DNA of 64,000 nucleotides from a virus: positions 1-64,000 of IMG/VR virus record IMGVR_UViG_3300036790_000500; one strand, 5' to 3'. The stretch's first letter is position 1. Every line of letters begins with the position of its first letter. Shown here piece by piece: positions 20,761-26,297 of the stretch. The position numbers were made by a program, and so were the translations under genes. Below the pieces are notes generated by a model. It had not been told where the DNA came from. It saw nothing but the letters and a program-made list of their open reading frames with translations, and searched no databases.

Positions 20761-21018
20761 CTGCTGCCGTACCTTCTCATCTTCCTCTGTGCAACCGTCC
20801 TCGAGGTCGGTTGGGTCGCGTCGGTTCGACTGGTCGGTCAACGGAACGCGGCGGTGCTCGTGCTGTCCGCGATGCTGATGCAGGGCATCGCTTACTACTC
20901 CATGCTAATCCTAGTCCATGACAGTTTTACCATGTGGTCAGGAGTGCTCGGGGCCGGTGTGGGAGCGCTTGTCGGGTTGCGGATTCCCGAGCGCTGGCTA
21001 AGCCACGAGCGAAACTAA
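20761..21018 (+). CDS. Membrane protein, about 85 aa, probable CTG start
   Basis: Open frame immediately after the TAG of 20302-20757 and in the same frame: LLPYLLIFLCATVLEVGWVA, AAVLVLSAMLMQGIAYYSML, VLGAGVGALVGLRI, about three to four membrane helices, ending at TAA. There is no ATG, GTG or TTG before the second helix; the CTG at 20761 lies 9 nt after GGAG. Either a CTG start or amber readthrough from the previous gene would explain it. Helix spacing and length resemble small multidrug-type or DUF membrane proteins, but no family is recognised. Confidence 0.55.
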   Translation: MLPYLLIFLCATVLEVGWVASVRLVGQRNAAVLVLSAMLMQGIAYYSMLILVHDSFTMWSGVLGAGVGALVGLRIPERWLSHERN

Positions 21019-21263
21019 TGTTGTTTTTCGTCGTCCAGCGACATATAATAGTCCTGTAACCCGATGTTGCTCTCAGTCACATATACGCTGTCGACCAATT
21101 GCCGGTCGTGGTCCCCCATGGGGATTACCGACAAGCACGGCGAACAGCGCCTTGTGAACGCCTTCACGGCGTGACTTAGAGAGCCCGGGAGACCAACACA
21201 TCTTTCCATCCCGGGCAACACCGGGATAGGATGGTCCTGTAACCCTTTGATGAGGAGGACGAT
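21019..21263 (+). promoter_or_regulatory. Intergenic region with hairpin and direct repeat
   Basis: Contains GTCCTGTAACCC twice (21051 and 21234, each followed closely by GATG) and a hairpin ATCCCGG-GCAACA-CCGGGAT just before the second copy. A weak 34-residue minus-strand frame (21015-21116) lacks a ribosome site. Probably the leader of 21264-21800 and a terminator or regulatory element. Confidence 0.4.
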
Positions 21264-21800
21264 GTGCTGGAGAAGAAGTGGAAGGCCCTGACGGGCGCTG
21301 AGGTTGACCTGAAGCGGGTCGTCGAGGAGGAACTCGCGCTCTATCCCGGTGCCGAACTCCACGTCGGCTCTGACAGCCAGCAGGTGGGTCAGAACACCGA
21401 GTACGTCACCGTGGCGGTCATCCATCGCCCGGGAAAGGGCGGTCGGGTCTTCTTCTGCCGTGAGCGCATTCCACGAGTAAAGGAGTTGCGTGAGCGACTA
21501 TGGAAGGAGGTCTGGCGGTCGACGGAACTCGCGATGGAACTCACCGCGACGCCGGACATCGGAACGGCTCCTGAGGTGGTTGTGGCGGCCATCCACATCG
21601 ACGCCAACGTCGACCCCCGGCACAAGTCCTCGAAGTACGTGGAGGAACTCGTGGGGCTCGTCATGGGCCAGGGCTTCAACGCCATGGTCAAGCCGGAGTC
21701 ATGGGCAGCGAGCCACGCGGCTGACCACGCGGTGAAGGGAAAGAACGAGGCCTCTCACAGGAAGCCGCACTCGCAGCCACGAAGGAACACTGGAAGGTAA
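21264..21800 (+). CDS. RNase H-like YkuK/DUF458 family protein
   Basis: 178 residues. AELHVGSDSQQVGQNTEYVTVAV is the first strand with the conserved Asp of the RNase H-like fold, VVVAAIHIDANVDP carries the second, and EELVGLVMGQGF with KPESWAASHAADHAVK closes the family pattern of DUF458 (YkuK). GTG start with GAGGAGG upstream. Nuclease activity is suggested by fold only. Its last nine bases overlap the 5' end of tRNA-Ser. Confidence 0.75.
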   Translation: MLEKKWKALTGAEVDLKRVVEEELALYPGAELHVGSDSQQVGQNTEYVTVAVIHRPGKGGRVFFCRERIPRVKELRERLWKEVWRSTELAMELTATPDIGTAPEVVVAAIHIDANVDPRHKSSKYVEELVGLVMGQGFNAMVKPESWAASHAADHAVKGKNEASHRKPHSQPRRNTGR

Positions 21801-21877
21801 GAGCCGAACGGGTCGGCTTCCGCTCTCGAAAAGCGGCTACCCCTAAGACGGGTCGGGTTCAATCCCTGTATCTTCCG
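21792..21877 (+). tRNA. tRNA-Ser(CGA)
   Basis: Acceptor GGAAGGT/ATCTTCC, anticodon arm CCGCT-CTCGAAA-AGCGG, long variable arm with CCC/GGG, T loop TTCAATC. First tRNA of the array; it begins inside the stop region of the preceding gene. Confidence 0.85.
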
Positions 21878-21937
21878 CGTCTCTCTGAAAACTGAATAGA
21901 TGACATGCATCGCGGTCCAGAGAAGGACCGCAAACTT
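21878..21937 (+). other. Spacer hairpin in tRNA array
   Basis: Perfect GCGGTCC-AGAGAA-GGACCGC hairpin between the first two tRNAs; a possible processing or pausing element. Confidence 0.4.
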
Positions 21938-22012
21938 GGTGGTACTGGTGTAGCGGCCCTGCACACCTCACTGTGACTGAGAAGGTACCGGTTCGACCCC
22001 GGTGTATCACCC
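21938..22012 (+). tRNA. tRNA-His(GTG)
   Basis: Acceptor GGTGGTA/TATCACC, anticodon loop CTGTGAC, T arm ACCGG-TTCGACC-CCGGT. Discriminator C73 fits histidine identity. Confidence 0.9.
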
Positions 22013-22015
22013 CAA

Positions 22016-22087
22016 GCGGACGACGAGACAGGCCTACGGGTCGACCTCAAACGTCGACTGATGCCGGTTCGAATCCGGCCGTCCGCA
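22016..22087 (+). tRNA. tRNA-Leu(CAA), short variable loop
   Basis: Acceptor GCGGACG/CGTCCGC, anticodon arm TCGAC-CTCAAAC-GTCGA, T loop TTCGAAT. The variable loop is only CTGAT, unlike the long arm of bacterial leucine tRNAs. Confidence 0.8.
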
Positions 22088-22092
22088 CGATT

Positions 22093-22166
22093 GCCCTCGA
22101 AGTTCAGTCTGGTAGAACACACGCTTGGTAAGCGCGAGGATGCCGGTTCAATGCCGGTCGAGGGCT
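22093..22166 (+). tRNA. tRNA-Thr(GGT)
   Basis: Acceptor GCCCTCG/CGAGGGC, anticodon loop TTGGTAA, T arm GCCGG-TTCAATG-CCGGT. Confidence 0.88.
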
Positions 22167-22170
22167 CCAT

Positions 22171-22243
22171 GGGTCATTGGCGTAACGGACAAGCGTACTC
22201 GGCTTTTACCCGAGCGGTGGGGGTTCAACTCCCTCATGACCCA
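22171..22243 (+). tRNA. tRNA-Lys(TTT)
   Basis: Acceptor GGGTCAT/ATGACCC, anticodon arm CTCGG-CTTTTAC-CCGAG, T loop TTCAACT; CCA follows in the DNA. Confidence 0.9.
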
Positions 22244-22252
22244 CCATTTCAT

Positions 22253-22323
22253 GCCCACGTAGTTCAACGGAAGAATGTCCGTTTCGTAATCGGACGACGC
22301 CGGCTCAACTCCGGCCGTGGGCT
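22253..22323 (+). tRNA. tRNA-Thr(CGT)
   Basis: Acceptor GCCCACG/CGTGGGC, anticodon loop TTCGTAA, T arm GCCGG-CTCAACT-CCGGC. Confidence 0.85.
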
Positions 22324-22401
22324 CCAAAAGTGATACGACCCGTCATGAGACGGCCGGGGTCAACTTCACCGTTGCGGTCTTTACCCTTGGGACCGCACCA
22401 T
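22324..22401 (+). other. Unassigned structured spacer
   Basis: Holds CCGTC-ATGA-GACGG and GCGGTC/GACCGC hairpins but no T-loop signature. It could be a decayed tRNA or processing element. Confidence 0.3.
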
Positions 22402-22475
22402 TGAGGAGTGGTGTAATTGGTAACACAGTACCCTCTGAAGGTAACAGATTGTGGGTTCAAATCCTACCTCCTCAA
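22402..22475 (+). tRNA. tRNA-Gln(CTG)
   Basis: Acceptor TGAGGAG/CTCCTCA, anticodon loop CTCTGAA, T arm GTGGG-TTCAAAT-CCTAC. It lies directly before the HNH endonuclease gene. Confidence 0.85.
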
Positions 22476-22486
22476 CTAATTACCCT

Positions 22487-23182
22487 GTGCCAACCTGTGA
22501 ACATTGCAGCAACGAGCATGATGGGTCTTATGCGACTGGAAGATTCTGTGCTGAATTTTGTTACAGACAGTTCGTCACGGCCAAGGGGAATGCAAAACTG
22601 TCCCAGAAATGGGACTCGATTCATGCTTCATACGATTCGAATCCGAACCGTTGTAAAGAATGCGATGAAGCATTGTCTTTTAGACGACGAAACAAACCCT
22701 TCTGCAGCAAGAAATGCTCATCGAAGCACAGTAACAAAGGGAAATTCTGGGCTAAACCGAAACAGTGTCGACGCTGCAGTAATCCAGCAACAAAAGGCAG
22801 CGTACTCTGTGAAAGGTGCAGGGATTCTCATTTGAAGAGGACGAGCCCAGACAAAAAGTTCATCGTGGCTAAAAAGGGTGGAAAACCACCACGAAATGCC
22901 TTGCTGATGATTCGCGAATATCGATGCGAAGGCGAAGGCTGCGGACTGACTGGTATGTGGCTCGGAAAACCACTCACACTCCACTTTGACCACATAAACG
23001 GTGATAGACGAGACCACCGCTTGGGAAACATTCGCTGGCTCTGCCCAAACTGTCATAGTCAGACAGAAACGTACGCAGGGAGAAACATTGCTTCCGCAAG
23101 ATTGAAACGCTTTTCAGGTGTACAGGCACAGACCCACGACTTTGAATCGACGGCGTCAGAGGGTTCGACTCCTTCCACCTGA
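22487..23182 (+). CDS. HNH homing endonuclease inserted in the tRNA array
   Basis: 231 residues from GTG 22487, with no visible ribosome site. It has several CxxC/CxxxC zinc knuckles (TCEHC, RCKEC, FCSKKCSS, QCRRC, LCERC), then the HNH nuclease core LHFDHINGDRRDHRLGNIRW followed by LCPNCHSQT (beta-beta-alpha metal fold). It is noticeably richer in A/T and AAA/GAA codons than its neighbours, a sign of separate origin. The last 69 nt of the frame run through tRNA-Gln(TTG) and the stop codon lies in that tRNA's acceptor stem. Typical of a mobile, free-standing nuclease. Confidence 0.85.
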   Translation: MPTCEHCSNEHDGSYATGRFCAEFCYRQFVTAKGNAKLSQKWDSIHASYDSNPNRCKECDEALSFRRRNKPFCSKKCSSKHSNKGKFWAKPKQCRRCSNPATKGSVLCERCRDSHLKRTSPDKKFIVAKKGGKPPRNALLMIREYRCEGEGCGLTGMWLGKPLTLHFDHINGDRRDHRLGNIRWLCPNCHSQTETYAGRNIASARLKRFSGVQAQTHDFESTASEGSTPST

Positions 23183-23183
23183 A
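23114..23183 (+). tRNA. tRNA-Gln(TTG), overlapping the HNH gene
   Basis: Acceptor TCAGGTG/CACCTGA, loop CTTTGAA, T arm GAGGG-TTCGACT-CCTTC, CCA encoded. The D arm is short. The whole gene lies inside the 3' end of the HNH reading frame. Confidence 0.7.
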
Positions 23184-23194
23184 CCAATTTTTTT

Positions 23195-23267
23195 GCTGAC
23201 GTGGTATAGTGGCAATTACTTCTGCCTTGTAAGCAGCACAACCTCGGTTCGAGTCCGAGCGTCAGCT
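23195..23267 (+). tRNA. tRNA-Thr(TGT)
   Basis: Acceptor GCTGACG/CGTCAGC, anticodon arm TCTGC-CTTGTAA-GCAGC, T arm CTCGG-TTCGAGT-CCGAG. Confidence 0.9.
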
Positions 23268-23274
23268 TAGTTCT

Positions 23275-23349
23275 GTACTCCTAGCGTCACTGGTGAATTG
23301 CATTAGTCTGTTAAACTAAGAGAGGTGGGTTCGATTCCCACGGAGTACG
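23275..23349 (+). tRNA. tRNA-Asn(GTT)
   Basis: Acceptor GTACTCC/GGAGTAC, anticodon arm TTAGT-CTGTTAA-ACTAA, T arm GTGGG-TTCGATT-CCCAC. Confidence 0.92.
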
Positions 23350-23359
23350 CCAAGTTTAT

Positions 23360-23473
23360 GTCGTCGAGACGAAAGCCAAGCGAGTGACGTTGCGTGCTTG
23401 GAACTCTTTCCTCCGTCCCTAGTACGAAGTACAAGGAGCGGGATGGGTCCTGGTGCGAGTCCGGGCGGCGACA
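23360..23473 (+). ncRNA. tRNA-like element, 114 nt, no clear anticodon
   Basis: Ends pair as GTCGTCG/CGGCGAC and a T-arm-like CCTGG-TGCGAGT-CCGGG precedes the 3' strand, but the interior is about 80 nt with CCAAGC/GCTTGG and TAC-GAA-GTA stems. It may be an intron-bearing or decayed tRNA. Confidence 0.4.
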
Positions 23474-23485
23474 CCTTTCATCTTT

Positions 23486-23557
23486 GGGCCATTAGTGATA
23501 ACGGGAGCACACCGCACTTGCAATGCGGAGGCAGGAGTTCGACACTCCTACGGTCCA
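23486..23557 (+). tRNA. tRNA-Ala(TGC)
   Basis: Acceptor GGGCCAT/ACGGTCC with the G3-U70 pair that marks alanine, anticodon arm CCGCA-CTTGCAA-TGCGG, T arm AGGAG-TTCGACA-CTCCT. Confidence 0.88.
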
Positions 23558-23568
23558 CTTTACGAAAT

Positions 23569-23639
23569 GCTTCATTAGTTCAATGGTAGAACTCGCGGCC
23601 GATAACCGCAAGACGGAGGGTCGGTACCTCTATGAAGCA
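23569..23639 (+). tRNA. tRNA-Ile(GAT), atypical
   Basis: Acceptor GCTTCAT/ATGAAGC; anticodon loop CCGATAA has C instead of T at position 33; the T loop reads GTCGGTA instead of TTCRANY. It could be a modified or decaying gene. Confidence 0.6.
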
Positions 23640-23643
23640 CGAC

Positions 23644-23726
23644 TGCGGTCAACGACTCGATACCTGCCGAAACGCAGGGACCCACGAGCAACGTGCCGGA
23701 ACCATCTGGAATACCGGTGGCCGCAA
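23644..23726 (+). ncRNA. tRNA-like element without T-loop signature
   Basis: Closing stem TGCGGTC/GGCCGCA and a CCTGC-CGAAAC-GCAGG hairpin with a six-base loop, but no recognisable T loop. Possibly a decayed tRNA. Confidence 0.35.
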
Positions 23727-23733
23727 TCACTAT

Positions 23734-23804
23734 GCCCCCATGGCGTAACGGTAGCGTATCGTTCTTACAAATCGAAGGCCCAGGCTCGACTCCTGGTGGG
23801 GGTA
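23734..23804 (+). tRNA. tRNA-Val(TAC)
   Basis: Acceptor GCCCCCA/TGGGGGT, anticodon loop CTTACAA, T arm CCAGG-CTCGACT-CCTGG. Confidence 0.85.
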
Positions 23805-23812
23805 CTGTCCAT

Positions 23813-23885
23813 GTCTCTGTAGCACAGACGGTGAGTGCGACCGGTTGAAACCCGGAAGACGGTGATTCGATTCCACCCAGAGACG
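23813..23885 (+). tRNA. tRNA-Phe(GAA)
   Basis: Acceptor GTCTCTG/CAGAGAC, anticodon loop TTGAAAC flanked by CCGG/CCGG, T loop TTCGATT, CCA encoded. Confidence 0.88.
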
Positions 23886-23889
23886 CCAT

Positions 23890-23963
23890 GCACCCGTCGC
23901 CCAATGGATAGGGCACATGATTACGAATCATGACAAGTGGAGGTTCGAGTCCTCTCGGGTGCA
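23890..23963 (+). tRNA. tRNA-Arg(ACG)
   Basis: Acceptor GCACCCG/CGGGTGC, anticodon arm CATGA-TTACGAA-TCATG, T loop TTCGAGT, CCA encoded. Confidence 0.92.
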
Positions 23964-23967
23964 CCAT

Positions 23968-24039
23968 GTGTCTATAGCCCAACGGATAGGGCAGCAGTTT
24001 CCGAAGTTGCAGATACAGGTTCGATTCCTGTTAGACACA
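23968..24039 (+). tRNA. tRNA-Arg(CCG)
   Basis: Acceptor GTGTCTA/TAGACAC, anticodon arm GCAGT-TTCCGAA-GTTGC, T arm ACAGG-TTCGATT-CCTGT, CCA encoded. Confidence 0.9.
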
Positions 24040-24044
24040 CCAAT

Positions 24045-24115
24045 CGAGATGTAGCCTATTGGAAGGCCCACGCTTTGGGAGCGTGCTCACGCTGGTTCGA
24101 ATCCAGTCATCTCGA
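24045..24115 (+). tRNA. tRNA-Pro(TGG)
   Basis: Acceptor CGAGATG/CATCTCG, anticodon arm CACGC-TTTGGGA-GCGTG, T loop TTCGAAT, CCA encoded. Confidence 0.92.
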
Positions 24116-24122
24116 CCAGTTT

Positions 24123-24196
24123 GCCGGCCTAGCCCAACGGTAGTAGGCACCTCATTTAAACTGAGTCCAGTGAGGGTTCGAGTCCCTCGGTCGGCA
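24123..24196 (+). tRNA. tRNA-Leu(TAA), short variable loop
   Basis: Acceptor GCCGGCC/GGTCGGC, anticodon arm CCTCA-TTTAAAC-TGAGT, T arm GAGGG-TTCGAGT-CCCTC. No long variable arm. Confidence 0.82.
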
Positions 24197-24202
24197 CTGC
24201 AT

Positions 24203-24272
24203 ACGTCGTGTGAGATGGTCTCGGCCGCGGCTCCAACCCGTTGGCGAAGGGGTTCGATTCCTCTACGGCGTG
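24203..24272 (+). tRNA. tRNA-Trp(CCA)
   Basis: Acceptor ACGTCGT/ACGGCGT, anticodon loop CTCCAAC, T loop TTCGATT, CCA encoded. The D arm GAGA-TGG-TCTC is very short. Confidence 0.75.
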
Positions 24273-24281
24273 CCAATGTTT

Positions 24282-24353
24282 GCCGACGTTCCCAGCGGTG
24301 AGGCAGCACGTTTAGAGCGTGATTAGTTGTAGGTTCGAATCCTATCGTCGGTA
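24282..24353 (+). tRNA. tRNA-Leu(TAG), short variable loop
   Basis: Acceptor GCCGACG/CGTCGGT, anticodon CACG-TTTAGAG-CGTG, T loop TTCGAAT, CCA encoded; short variable loop. Confidence 0.8.
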
Positions 24354-24361
24354 CCAGGTTT

Positions 24362-24434
24362 CGAGTTGTAGTTCAGTAGGTAGAACGCACCGTTCGGGAC
24401 GGTGAGGTCGCTCGTTCGAATCGAGTCAACTCGA
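24362..24434 (+). tRNA. tRNA-Pro(CGG)
   Basis: Acceptor CGAGTTG/CAACTCG, anticodon arm CACCG-TTCGGGA-CGGTG, T loop TTCGAAT. Confidence 0.9.
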
Positions 24435-24439
24435 CAAAC

Positions 24440-24512
24440 GCCGCCGTAGCCCAATGGCAGAGGCAATGGTTTGAGAGGCCATCCAGTGACGGTTCGAGTC
24501 CGTTCGTCGGCA
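24440..24512 (+). tRNA. tRNA-Leu(GAG), short variable loop
   Basis: Acceptor GCCGCCG/CGTCGGC with one mismatch, anticodon arm ATGGT-TTGAGAG-GCCAT, T arm GACGG-TTCGAGT-CCGTT. Reading the loop one base over would give TGA; GAG makes the better stem. Confidence 0.65.
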
Positions 24513-24517
24513 CAACG

Positions 24518-24528
24518 TGTGGTATGAT
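24518..24528 (+). promoter_or_regulatory. Internal promoter of the tRNA array
   Basis: GTGGTATGAT, the extended -10 seen before several genes, with its -10 at 24523-24528, about 14 nt before the next tRNA. It probably drives the second half of the array. Confidence 0.5.
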
Positions 24529-24541
24529 TGCTTCAGCAACT

Positions 24542-24630
24542 GCTCCTGTAGTTTAACGGCAAAACCCCGGCCTTATACTCCGGTCGCGCTGGATTAGCGC
24601 AAGTTCTCGGTTCGAATCCGAGCGGGAGCA
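24542..24630 (+). tRNA. Class II tRNA, anticodon apparently TAT (Ile?)
   Basis: Acceptor GCTCCTG/CGGGAGC, loop CTTATAC between CCGG/CCGG, a long variable arm GCGCT-GGATT-AGCGC, T arm CTCGG-TTCGAAT-CCGAG. A long variable arm normally marks Leu, Ser or Tyr, so identity is uncertain. Confidence 0.6.
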
Positions 24631-24634
24631 CCGT

Positions 24635-24711
24635 GACCCCGTATCCCCTCGACCTCCTAAGTCGGTGAAAGGGTAACCGGACACATGCAGGTTCAATTCC
24701 TGTCGGGGTCG
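24635..24711 (+). tRNA. tRNA-Arg(CCT)-like, D arm absent
   Basis: Acceptor GACCCCG/CGGGGTC and T arm GCAGG-TTCAATT-CCTGT are normal. The anticodon arm TCGAC-CTCCTAA-GTCGG comes only 8 nt after the acceptor, leaving no D arm, and a 21-nt extra segment follows it. A run of seven Ts comes just after the gene. Confidence 0.55.
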
Positions 24712-24719
24712 CTTTTTTT

Positions 24720-24799
24720 GCAGGGACAAGCACCGGGCGCTGGTCGGGCTCATAATCCGACGCCGAGAGGCACAGTGGGTTCGATTCCCATCCCCTGCT
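24720..24799 (+). tRNA. tRNA-Met(CAT), with small extra arm
   Basis: Acceptor GCAGGGA/CCCCTGC (last pair mismatched), anticodon arm TCGGG-CTCATAA-TCCGA, T arm GTGGG-TTCGATT-CCCAT. The variable region holds GCC-GAGA-GGC. Could also be read as Ile2 after modification. Confidence 0.7.
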
Positions 24800-24805
24800 A
24801 CCAAT

Positions 24806-24890
24806 GGGAGTGTAGACGGTTAAGGAGACCGCCCCGGCTGTAACCCGGGAGCCCCAACGGGCCAGCCAGGTTCGATACCCGGCACTCTCA
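24806..24890 (+). tRNA. tRNA-Tyr(GTA)
   Basis: Acceptor GGGAGTG/CACTCTC, anticodon arm CCCGG-CTGTAAC-CCGGG, long variable arm as expected for tyrosine. Confidence 0.85.
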
Positions 24891-24893
24891 CTA

Positions 24894-24972
24894 GGATACG
24901 AAAGCGGCGATTCGCGCCGGTAGGCTTGCAGGCCTGCGAGGTTCCCGCTGCAGGGAAGGGACTTTCGTATCC
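24894..24972 (+). ncRNA. Cloverleaf-like RNA that is not a tRNA
   Basis: An 11-bp perfect closing stem GGATACGAAAG/CTTTCGTATCC encloses three hairpins: CGGCG-ATTCG-CGCCG, GTAGGC-TTGCAG-GCCTGC and TTCCC-GCTGCA-GGGAA. The four-way junction mimics a tRNA, but there is no TTCRANY T loop, no seven-base anticodon loop and no 3' overhang signature. Confidence 0.55.
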
Positions 24973-24980
24973 ATTGCCTT

Positions 24981-25054
24981 GGGTCTCTGGCGAAATCGCG
25001 TATCGTACCTCCCTCTTAAGGAGCGAGTTCTGGGTTCGAATCCCAGGAGACCCA
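24981..25054 (+). tRNA. tRNA-Lys(CTT)
   Basis: Acceptor GGGTCTC/GAGACCC, anticodon CTCC-CTCTTAA-GGAG, T arm CTGGG-TTCGAAT-CCCAG, CCA encoded. Confidence 0.9.
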
Positions 25055-25063
25055 CCATCACCT

Positions 25064-25136
25064 GCTTCGTAAGTCCGCTGGCGCGGACAGGCGATTGTCT
25101 ATCGTCTCAAGATGGGTTCAATTCCCATACGAAGCG
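25064..25136 (+). tRNA. tRNA-Asp(GTC)
   Basis: Acceptor GCTTCGT/ACGAAGC, anticodon arm GGCGA-TTGTCTA-TCGTC, discriminator G as in aspartate tRNAs. Confidence 0.9.
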
Positions 25137-25220
25137 CTCAGGGAGAAGACGCGGTTCAATTCCGCGGCACTGGAGGTGACTCCGGTGTGAGTGTGACGGC
25201 TACGCACGCTCCCGCTCTAT
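25137..25220 (+). other. Structured spacer with T-arm-like and GNRA hairpins
   Basis: CGCGG-TTCAATT-CCGCG is a perfect T arm without a matching acceptor; CACTGGAG-GTGA-CTCCGGTG is an 8-bp hairpin with a GNRA loop; GAGTGTG/CACGCTC follows. Possibly a broken or rearranged tRNA. Confidence 0.4.
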
Positions 25221-25291
25221 GGCGCATTCGGTCAATGGTAGGCCGCCCGGTTCTCAGCCGGATAACATGAGTTCGATTCTCATATGCGCTA
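25221..25291 (+). tRNA. tRNA-Glu(CTC)
   Basis: Acceptor GGCGCAT/ATGCGCT (first pair G-U), anticodon loop TTCTCAG, T arm ATGAG-TTCGATT-CTCAT. Confidence 0.82.
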
Positions 25292-25421
25292 CTTAGTCGT
25301 AGAACTACCCGCGTAGTCGCGTGCGGGGGGCAGGGGAGGTTACGGCGCGTTCAGGGCGCCAAGAACAGAACCTCCGTAGTCGGTTGGGCACTGAACCGCA
25401 ATCGGCGAACGGACACTTTTC
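25292..25421 (+). other. Structured spacer in tRNA array
   Basis: GGAGGTT/AACCTCC encloses GGCGC-GTTCAGG-GCGCC; CGGTT/AACCG follows. No T-loop signature. Possibly another non-tRNA structured RNA. Confidence 0.35.
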
Positions 25422-25492
25422 GCGGGCTTGGCCGATTGGTTAGGCGCTGGATTTCCACTCCAGTCAGAGGGTTTCGATTACCCTAGTCCGCT
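25422..25492 (+). tRNA. tRNA-Gly(TCC)
   Basis: Acceptor GCGGGCT/AGTCCGC, anticodon arm CTGGA-TTTCCAC-TCCAG, T arm AGGGT-TTCGATT-ACCCT, CCA encoded. Confidence 0.92.
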
Positions 25493-25504
25493 CCAATTCC
25501 GAAG

Positions 25505-25513
25505 TGGTATGAT
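25505..25513 (+). promoter_or_regulatory. Leaderless promoter of the beta-barrel gene
   Basis: TGG-TATGAT with the -10 at 25508-25513, 7 nt before the ATG at 25521. Confidence 0.6.
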
Positions 25514-25520
25514 GCATGCC

Positions 25521-26294
25521 ATGAAACTGCCGCTAATGCTTGCTACGTTGGGGGCCCTCGTCGCCCCCGTCCACGCCGACGGAATGTCGTCGGGTGTAAC
25601 GAACCGGGGGGACTGCCCTCACGTTAAGAAGAGCGTCGTCGTTCACCGGCGAAAGCGAGTTGCTCCGCCGACGAAGCCATCGACGCCGGTGAGTCCTCCC
25701 GTGCGTTTGGCCTGTAGTTGTCCTCCCGGTCTCCAAGGCCCTCCGGGACCGAAGGGACCTCCGGGTGAGACCGAGGTCGTTATCCGGGTCGTACACGAAG
25801 TCATTCGTGAGCAGGCTCCAAGCATCATGCTTCGCCTCGGTGTGATGGGCCAGGCGTATGGACCTCACGGTGACTGGGCATGGGGGCCGGCACTGCAACT
25901 GGCCGTTCCACTCGACCATCGTGACCGAAACGAACTCGTAATCGACGCCGGCCTGGCCGACATCGCTAACGGTGCCTCGTGGAGTCCGGGTCGGGAACCG
26001 GGACTCATGCTCCACGTCGGATACGCCCACTACCTCAGGTCCGTCCCCTGGCTGGGCGTTACCGGCGGCGTGGTTTACACGGCGATTAACGGCTCACCGC
26101 AGAACGGTCAGGTCGAGGGGCGTTACCTCTCGGGAGACATCGGGCTGGTGGCCCGGAAGTCCCTCGGTCGGTCACTCAGCCTTCGAGTTGAGGTCGGACC
26201 GACGGTCGGTGGACTCAGGGACACCCACGACCCCAATGACACGCAACTCGGAATCGGAGCGCAAGGCGCGGCTTTCCTGGGAGTAAGGTTCTAA
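25521..26294 (+). CDS. Secreted outer-membrane beta-barrel-like protein with collagen-like segment
   Basis: 257 residues from the ATG at 25521; the upstream frame starts inside a tRNA and is wrong. MKLPLMLATLGALVAPVHA is a Sec signal peptide. Then come a basic linker, CSCPPGLQGPPGPKGPPGE (four collagen-like G-x-y triplets), a short helix and a C-terminal domain of alternating strands (LRLGVMGQAYG, LVIDAGLAD, LMLHVGYAHYLRS, LSLRVEVGPTVGG) ending in GVRF. A terminal Phe is the usual sorting signal of outer-membrane barrels. About eight strands would fit an OmpA/OmpX-sized barrel. It could alter the host surface during infection (inference). Confidence 0.7.
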   Translation: MKLPLMLATLGALVAPVHADGMSSGVTNRGDCPHVKKSVVVHRRKRVAPPTKPSTPVSPPVRLACSCPPGLQGPPGPKGPPGETEVVIRVVHEVIREQAPSIMLRLGVMGQAYGPHGDWAWGPALQLAVPLDHRDRNELVIDAGLADIANGASWSPGREPGLMLHVGYAHYLRSVPWLGVTGGVVYTAINGSPQNGQVEGRYLSGDIGLVARKSLGRSLSLRVEVGPTVGGLRDTHDPNDTQLGIGAQGAAFLGVRF

Positions 26295-26297
26295 GAC

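Noticed and set aside
21015-21425. 136-codon minus-strand frame crossing the start of the YkuK-like gene
   Set aside because: Most of it is antisense to a recognised family; only the last 34 codons are intergenic and lack a ribosome site.
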